Shown: in pieces, positions 57,606-64,000 of the stretch
Position numbering within the stretch: position 1 is the stretch's first letter
Layout of the letters: each line of letters starts with the position of its first letter
Assembly (NCBI GenBank): GCA_964006375.1
Contig: OZ023269.1
Span: 65,282,029 to 65,346,028, forward strand
Length of the DNA stretch: 64,000 nt
DNA from: Tillus elongatus
Taxonomy: Eukaryota; Arthropoda; Insecta; Coleoptera; Cleridae
Reading direction: 5' to 3'
Made by a program: the position numbers and the translations under genes
Notes under the pieces: generated by a model
Databases searched by the model: none
What the model saw: the letters and a program-made list of their open reading frames with translations, nothing else
Told to the model about the DNA's origin: nothing

Positions 57606-57613
57606 CCTTTATA
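57606..57613 (-). promoter_or_regulatory. TATA-like box upstream of the acidic-repeat gene
   Basis: AATATAAAGGCATATATACG on the minus strand, about 80 bp before the ATG at 57528. Confidence 0.35.
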
Positions 57614-57893
57614 TTTCCAAGATGAGTAGAGGGATGGTAGGTATGTAGAGTGGTGGCATATTTCCAAAGTTGTCTGACCGCTGATAGACATTCGACGAGT
57701 CAAGGCGACTTTCTATATATTGCTAATTAACATCTGTGAATCTTTTTGTTTCGCTATAGAGAAGTCTGGAGTTGTAGAATAAATAAATGGTGCATTACAT
57801 TTTTTTCTCGCTATACAATTTACAAATATTTTGTAAAATATGTTTTCTCCCCCCATCATAACATACATAAAAAGATTGCATGCAGTACATATG

Positions 57894-58040
57894 TTAAATA
57901 TTCAGGTCTAATGATTTGGCACCAATTACAAGTAATTTTTATAAAAAATAAGGTATATAAAATTACTAAAAGAAATACGGCTGCTTTATTAAACATGGGC
58001 TGTTTAAGCTATTATTTTTATAAACAAAGCTAGCTTACTG

Positions 58041-58113
<73 letters not shown>

Positions 58114-58260
58114 AAAAAATGCAATTTACCAAACTCATTAAAAAATATCTACATATAAAAAAATTCATACATAGCAAATGCTTTGCAGTAGCGAATTTTC
58201 ACAAGTTTTTCTGTAATACATCGTAAAATGGGAGATGTATAATATTGGCGTATCTATAAT
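57894..58260. repeat. Direct repeat copy 1, carrying (TA)35
   Basis: Matches 58388-58682 closely (TTTATTAAACATGGGCTGTT, ATACATAGCAAATGCTTTGC, GGAGATGTATAATATT). This copy contains a 70-bp TA array (58042-58111) exactly where the second copy has only ACTATTATAGAAATTC. Confidence 0.85.
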
Positions 58261-58387
58261 TGGGTTTTAAGGTTATTCTAAATTATGCTGCAGAGAGACT
58301 TTTACTACATATTCTTTAACAAATAAATATTTGGTAAAATGTGTTCAGTCATAAGGTACATAGAAGGTTAGATATAGTAAATGGGTT

Positions 58388-58682
58388 AAATATTCAGGTT
58401 TAATAATTTGGTATTAATTACATATAATTTTGTATAAAAGATAAGGTAAATAAAATTAGTAAAAGAAATACGGATGCTTTATTAAACATGGACTGTTTAA
58501 TCCATTATTTTTATAAACAAAGCTAGCGTACTATTATAGAAATTCAATTTACCACTTATTCAGAAAAAAATCTATATATAAAAATTCATACATAGCAAAT
58601 GCTTTGCAATAGCGAATTTTCACAGGTTTCTTGTAATAAATCGTAAATGGGGGATGTATAATATTTTTTCATATCTATAATT
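58388..58682. repeat. Direct repeat copy 2, without the TA array
   Basis: Second copy of 57894-58260, head to tail and 128 bp downstream, lacking the (TA)n. Confidence 0.85.
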
Positions 58683-59390
58683 CGACCTGTACATCTTCAC
58701 TATTTGACTATAAAGATGAATAACGCATCACTGTTCAAGAACTTGATGCATATATTATTTAGGTTTATTTTTCTGAAAATTTGTATACATTTTCAAGCAA
58801 TAAAGTTATTTTGATAAATTATGTTACATTGTTTCTACTAAATAGGTTATACCGGTAACCACATTTGATGTCTCGTTGCATTTAAAAAGACATTTGCTTT
58901 TAAAAACATTTTATTAAAATTCACTTCAATAACGCACTTGCTGCATCCAGACTTTTTTTAAACCAAGTTAGCTTACTCATTGACTGTTTCAAATTTCAAT
59001 AACTCAATTTGCTATTAATCTAAGGTTCGTTGGCTAGGAGAGCAATTTTCTCTTAAACATTTTAGGTTTATTTTCAAACAATAAGGTTATTTTGATAAAA
59101 TATATAGGTTAACCAGTAACCAAATTTGTTGTCTCCTTGCATTTAAACAGACATATTTGCTATTAAAAACATTTAATGAAAATTGACTTCCATAACAAAC
59201 TTGCTGCGTCCAGAGTTTTTTAAAACAAACTTAGCTTAGAAATACAAAAAATGTAATTTGCCGCTTATGTAAAATATATTTACAATTTTTTTTAGAGCAT
59301 CCCTTATATTATTGCATTTTGTTGCATTTTTTTTATCGAAATGTAATGTATTTTTGCAAGAACAAAAAATCGAGGTGCGGTAAGTGCTCA
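58683..59390. other. Dispersed TIR-family remnants
   Basis: Contains two termini (58924 and 59183, AACGCACTTGCTGCATCC and AACAAACTTGCTGCGTCC) and interior pieces of the TA-bearing family without a TA array. No gene. Confidence 0.55.
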
Positions 59391-59395
59391 TATAA

Positions 59396-59860
59396 GGATT
59401 TAAAGTTTAGACTGGAAGTAGAGATTTTATTGTATATTCCACTTCGGTTTGGTCTCCTTAACATGCCAACATTGGTTCTACCATACAGATAACTGATCTT
59501 CCACGATAGGGATTTTAAGTTTTATTTCATTGTCGTGTAGACCATATTACGACACAATATATTTTTTGTCAGTTCATTTTTCGTTCAAAAGATATAAGAA
59601 TTCAAAGTTTAGAGTGGAAGTGGATATTTTATTGTGTATTCCACTTCGGTTTGGTCCCCTTAAGACGGCGCAAACATTGGTTCCACCGTACTGCTAACTG
59701 ATCTTTCGCCACAAGCAATTTAAGTTTCTAGTTTAATAGATTTTGATGCTGACAGTCACATGCCGTTCATTTTTAGCTCGAGCCGTTTAGGAGTCATGAG
59801 AATTTAAAGTTTAGACCAGACGTTGTGTGGTTTTATGTGATTAATAAATTTTTCCAAAAC
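59396..59860. repeat. About 205-bp tandem repeat, two and a bit copies
   Basis: TTTAAAGTTTAGACTGGAAG, TTCCACTTCGGTTTGGTC and CAGATAACTGATCTT occur at about 59399 and 59605, and a third start is at about 59807. Confidence 0.75.
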
Positions 59861-59987
59861 TATCATCCTTTACAATATATCTGTGACATATTGATCGTGT
59901 CGCTATGCACTTGTAATATAAGTATATTTCAATAGTTAAATCAATTATATCTTACATATACATACATACAGTCATATACACAAGAGG

Positions 59988-60052
59988 ATTCGAACCTCCA
60001 CCCCTTTCAAATCAAAAATGTTGGTCGTATTATTTTGACAAGTCAGACCTAA
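59988..60052 (-). repeat. Possible tRNA-derived SINE head
   Basis: The minus strand has GGTGGAGGTTCGAATCCTC, a perfect B box/T-arm, with a weak upstream A box in the TCTGACTTGTCAAAATAA stretch. No acceptor stem closes, so it is not a functional tRNA. Confidence 0.35.
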
Positions 60053-60949
60053 TGTGAGATTAAATTTCATATTCTTCTTATTGTTATGTAGAATATGCTT
60101 TCTCAGGGTCTACCTCCCGTATTTGTGGCCTCCTCGTATACGGTTTGTTTGTCAATTAAAGTGAAGTTCCTGGTATAATGGGGCGCCATATTTTTAAATA
60201 CAATTTTCAGTAAAAATCAAGAGATGTTGAATCTTCTCATTTTAACAGATTAGGTTAGATGTTACTGCAAGTTTCTAATTCTTTTTTTTAATTAGATAGA
60301 TATGATTATATATTATTCTCTCTCTCTCCCTCTCTTTTAAATTTCCTGCGATATGTTTTTACAATATAACAAATCCAGGTAGACACGTTAATTTGGAACA
60401 CTCTATAGGATACAGTGTGCATGGATTATAACCACCCGATATATCGTTACGTTAAAATCCCAAGGTTATAACACAGCTGCTTATAGATAAGGATTATCAC
60501 AATAATTATTTATTCTGTTTTACCTAAACCATGTAACAAATATTTGTTTTGCATATAAAACTAACCCTTTTTACTTATTAAATACGTACTTCAAACATTT
60601 AAATCAGATGTAATATTCATATCTCATCGCAAGGTCTCTAATGTGAAACCAACCGGCTGCTAGCAGCTGGCGTCGGTGGTTGGCCAGAGTCGCGGAAATA
60701 GACCGACGTTAAAGTAAAAAATAGTCGGAGAGTACAAATACTGGTGAATTCATTAATATGTCTTTACACTGATTAATTTTTATGTTTTTCTTTAGACATT
60801 TAGTTAACGGTTTTGCGACATGAGAAAAGTTGTGTATAAATTTCCTGTAGTAGCCTATAGGTCTTAAGGATTTTATTTCTCTCGGTGTTCTGGGTATTGC
60901 AAATTTTTTAGTCTAATTTTTGTTGGTTTGGCTTAATGCCCTCTGACTA
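60053..60949. other. AT-rich spacer with SINE 3' tail
   Basis: 60645-60715 (GGTTGGCCAGAGTCGCGGAA, TAGACCGACGTT) matches the 3' end of the SINE at 49.9-50.2 kb. Nothing else is supported. Confidence 0.5.
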
Positions 60950-61540
60950 TTTTAAAATTACTCTGCCTAAACCTTTTGAATACTAGTCTCAACTTTTCTA
61001 TGTGTTCCTGCAATGACGTCGAGAAGACTATGTCGTCTATGTATACTAAGTATGCTTTGTCTATTAGACTGTGTAAAACATGACTCATCAGTCTGATAAA
61101 CAAGGCTGGTGCCTATGAAAGACCAAATGGCATCCTTAGAAGTTCGTAGTGCCCTGAGTCTGTTGAGGAAGCTGTTATATCGTTTCGGTCCATTTCAATC
61201 TGGTGGTAGCCTAAAATTAAATCTATAGTCGAGAAGTATTGTACACGCACTAGTTTGACCAGTATTTCTCCAATCTTTGTAATAGGGTGCCCATACGGTA
61301 TAGTTTTTTATTTAGTTTCCTGTAATCAACGACGATTCCCTATTTTTGTCTGCCACTAGCATCTGCCTTTTTGGGGACAGCTTAGGTTGGTCTATTATAT
61401 GTACTTTGACTTTATAATTACTTTTTGATGCAACAATTCATTAATGTGTCTAGATACCTCTGGTTTATGAATGTATGGGTATCTATATAATTTTGCATTT
61501 ACTGGTATATCATTCTTTAACCGATTTTTTCTTAAATGGC
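60950..61540 (-). pseudogene. pol: Second Ty3/gypsy RT remnant
   Basis: The minus strand reads VSRHINELLHQKVIIKS, then [39 protein letters not shown] (first catalytic D), [10 protein letters not shown] and YLVYIDDIVFS with the intact YIDD box (61043-61032). This is the Ty3/gypsy RT order over about 190 codons. Stops or shifts are visible after SKYI, before GIVVDY and after FGLS. No other pol domain was identified next to it. It is unrelated in detail to the 3.2-kb copy. Confidence 0.8.
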
Positions 61541-62985
61541 ATTTATGTGCATTACTGGTTCATTGTCTTTTGCAAGAAATTCTTCTAAGGAGAAATAATG
61601 GACCTATCAAATAATCCCCAAAAGATAACAGCCCATACTTTAATGGAGAAATGTTCTTTAAAATGTGATTCTCCAATTGCAAGTAGATTTTCTTCTAACT
61701 GCAAATAATTGTTATGGAAATTCGGTAGCTTTGCGTTGAAACTTTGCTTGGTCAGTACACATGTTTTATTTTCAAACGAAGCATTTTGATTAATTAAGTC
61801 TGACGAAATTACTTACAAAAGTTAATAGTTAATACTTAGAGGAAAGTCACGAGGGAGAAGTGTTTACACCCTTTGAATGTGGTAAGGATATAACATATTT
61901 TATTAAGAATTTTCCAACCCAGAATGTAAAAATATTTACCGTTAACGCTACTTTCCTAGGAGCTTGCTTCCGGATGTTCACTAACTCAAGATTATACGTT
62001 CCGAAGGGTGGCTTTCTTAAAAGTTCCCATTTCACTTAAACGAATATAAACTTTCGAAAATCTTTTTGAAGTGGGAATTGTTCGATTCGGATATCATGCA
62101 AGTTTTGCCTTACATGCATTTCCATTAGCAAGCCCATAATAAAAATGTATGTCAGCTAGCTCTACATTAGTGAAATTTCCCTTTTTTTTTTGAAACAAAT
62201 AATCACAATAATTTTGTTCGAAATTATACGTTAAATTACTAACTTAAAACATAACAGCTGGGTAAAATTATTTGTCTACTGCAACTTGTCGTTTTTCGCA
62301 GCTTACTTGTATGTTAAAATTACCTTACACACATATGTATTTTGTTATTTAATTTGAAACCGATTACAGATAGTAAAAAGAGCAAGAAAACAAAGTCAGT
62401 ACCATCGAAAAAAACGGGTGTACCCTAAATTCCATGACCCCTGAAAATACAATAACCTGTATAAGGTTTGAACTTTTAATTATGTTTACTTAAGTAAGTA
62501 AACATAATAGTACCTTAAGGTTTAGGGCATGTACAAAATCTCAAAAATTATAATTAAAAACTGCGAGAGAAAAGAAAGAACAGATTTTTAAATTTTGATA
62601 TCGTCCCCTTAATACTACAACTATACTTCAGTATCAAAATACGGTGAAGTAGCAAAAATACATTTCTGCGTATGAGAGGTGAATGATATAGGCGCGCATT
62701 ATAAGTAGCTAATGTATGTACTAAATAGCACTATTATCGAAAAATTAAGGGTTTTATTGTTTGTCTTTTTTTTTCAATAAGTAAATCAGTTAAAAATGAG
62801 CAATGAAATACAACTTACCGAGTGTTTTGGATAACATTTGCACAACAAAAATCACAACTAGTTTAAAACAGAAATCATAATCACTGTTAACCAATCACTA
62901 ACCAAAATAATAAGAAGCGAATCTGCTAAATATTGACAGAATTCAAACCATACACATGCTATCTTCGGTGACAGAATATGACTGA
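61541..62985. other. Stretch without recognised gene
   Basis: An open minus-strand frame (61847-62035, MKWELLRKPPFGTYNLELVN) has no recognisable domain. An inverted AGTAAACATAA / TTATGTTTACT pair lies at about 62478-62508. Confidence 0.4.
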
Positions 62986-64000
62986 CTAAATGTCAATCAA
63001 GGGGTCAGAATTAGTATCGGATTCGGTATCACTATCACAACTACTTTGCCCAACAGCAATTCCTAATGGCTCTATAACAATGTCAATTCGTACATCTAGA
63101 TCCCACATGCGAGTTTCCTCCTTCATAACATGCTGAATGCATTTTTGCCAATTCTCAGCATTTACGTGGTTTAATGCATCATGTAGCAATAACTTTATTT
63201 CCGGCAACTTGAAGGTTCTGTTTTCTGTTGCTACTTAAGATTTTGCCTGAGCCCAAATTAATTCAGTGGGGTGTAGCTCACAATGATAGGGTGGTAAACG
63301 ATGGACTATAATCCCATATGCCAAGACTAGTTCATCTACGGCATATTGTATAAAGGATTGTTTGTGACGGCGTGATATGTCGGGGAATTGAATTTTAAGC
63401 ATGGTTTCTTGATGAACAATACCTTTACTATCAAGCCAGTCAATTTGTCCCTTCCGCCAGCTGGATGTTGTAACAACTCTAACCGACAACTATGGTATGG
63501 ATGTCCATAACTACCACAGAACCCGCTTCCAACTGTTCTAAAATTGAAGCAAACCAATCTTCAAAACACGTAGCGTCCATATCTTCGTGGTAATCCCCCG
63601 TTTTCTTCGACTCAAATATTGAAGCACCAACTTCGAGAAAACCATCATTACTGCCAATATGAGTAACAATCCAACGTCTTCCTTTGCCAGAGGGATTTCA
63701 GCCCTGTAGACCATCCTTCCAAAAACGCTTGTTGACTGTTTGTCACATTAAGGTCCCGCCAACTTTCAAAACGGTATGACCTTCGTTTAGCCAAGTTTCG
63801 TCCATAAAGTAAATTTTACGATTCTCGAGCCCGTATTGCCGAAATTTTTCCAAGTACTTACGCCGCCATAAAGCAAATTTTGTTTAAAGAATACTCTTCC
63901 GATTTCTTTTCATGAATCGGAAATTGATAGAGTGCAGACTTCGCATCAACACTCGTCGTGATACTTTTAGCATATCGGAGTCTGCTTCGATAGCAGTTGA
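62986..64000 (-). pseudogene. Tc1/mariner-type (DDE_3) transposase, runs off the window edge
   Basis: From the right edge on the minus strand: KIYFMDETWLNEGHTVLKVG with the first catalytic D (about 63825), GRRWIVTHIGSNDGFLEVG, KKTGDYHEDMDATCFEDWF, GSVVVMDIHT with the second D (the usual N after it is I), then YGIIVHRLPPYHCELHPTEL with IWAQAKS, where the third catalytic residue is the E. The C-terminal part (63207-62986) reads NAENWQKCIQHVMKEETRMW and an acidic Ser/Asp tail. Stops after GTLM, before NPSGK and after WAQAKS, plus shifts, show it is inactive. It would cut and paste its own transposon. The N-terminal DNA-binding part lies beyond 64000. Confidence 0.85.

Overview
This is nuclear DNA of an animal, most probably an arthropod and perhaps an insect. 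It is AT-rich and contains spliceable exons, TATA-box promoters, tRNA-derived SINEs, LINE, Ty3/gypsy and Tc1/mariner remnants, and many (TA)n arrays up to about 258 bp. I see no clear single-copy host gene. Nearly everything recognisable is mobile or virus-derived, much of it decayed and nested. The species cannot be named from the sequence.

Layout. 0.7-2.6 kb: a (TA)n array and an about 118-bp satellite, interrupted by a LINE 3' end. 2.8-7.3 kb: a broken Ty3/gypsy pol (protease end, RT, RNase H, integrase), split at 3808 by a 1,556-bp composite insert with an 11-bp target-site duplication. 7.1-10.8 kb: two about 1.85-kb tandem copies of the pol end, a putative LTR, and a GC-rich minisatellite.

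10.8-22.1 kb: a decayed Polinton/Maverick (adintovirus-like) element. On the minus strand are a type-B DNA polymerase with two visible introns near its N-terminus, a phospholipase A2-like capsid-associated protein, a pX-like fragment, an adenain-type protease, a penton-like protein, a hexon-like major capsid protein and a small unknown protein. On the plus strand are an intact 301-aa unknown protein (family A), an overlapping type I membrane protein, an intronless partial copy of the polymerase N-terminal domain and a possible stub of the packaging ATPase. No integrase and no full ATPase were seen.

22-43 kb and 55.5-59.8 kb: dispersed TIR elements with internal (TA)n, an hAT-like MITE, tRNA-derived SINEs, an interstitial TCAGG-type array, an RT fragment, palindromic MITEs and a near-perfect hairpin with 160-bp arms (42.7-43.1 kb). 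43.4-49.9 kb: a 6.5-kb foldback element whose long inverted arms are built of about 155-bp tandem units, inserted with a 5-bp target duplication into the tRNA-like head of a SINE. 50.9-52.1 kb: the RNase H end of a LINE.

53.3-57.6 kb: a second minus-strand virus-like cluster of a two-exon zinc-finger gene with a PQPSTSG tail, an intact 285-aa relative of family A, and an unrecognised acidic-repeat gene, each behind a TATA-like box. 60.9-61.5 kb: a second gypsy RT remnant. 63-64 kb: a broken Tc1/mariner-type transposase running off the right edge.

The most interesting signal is that family A is kept open in two places. In both it sits upstream of a Polinton-type zinc-finger cassette and behind a similar TATA/AATTTCAAAC promoter, while neighbouring virus genes are full of breaks.
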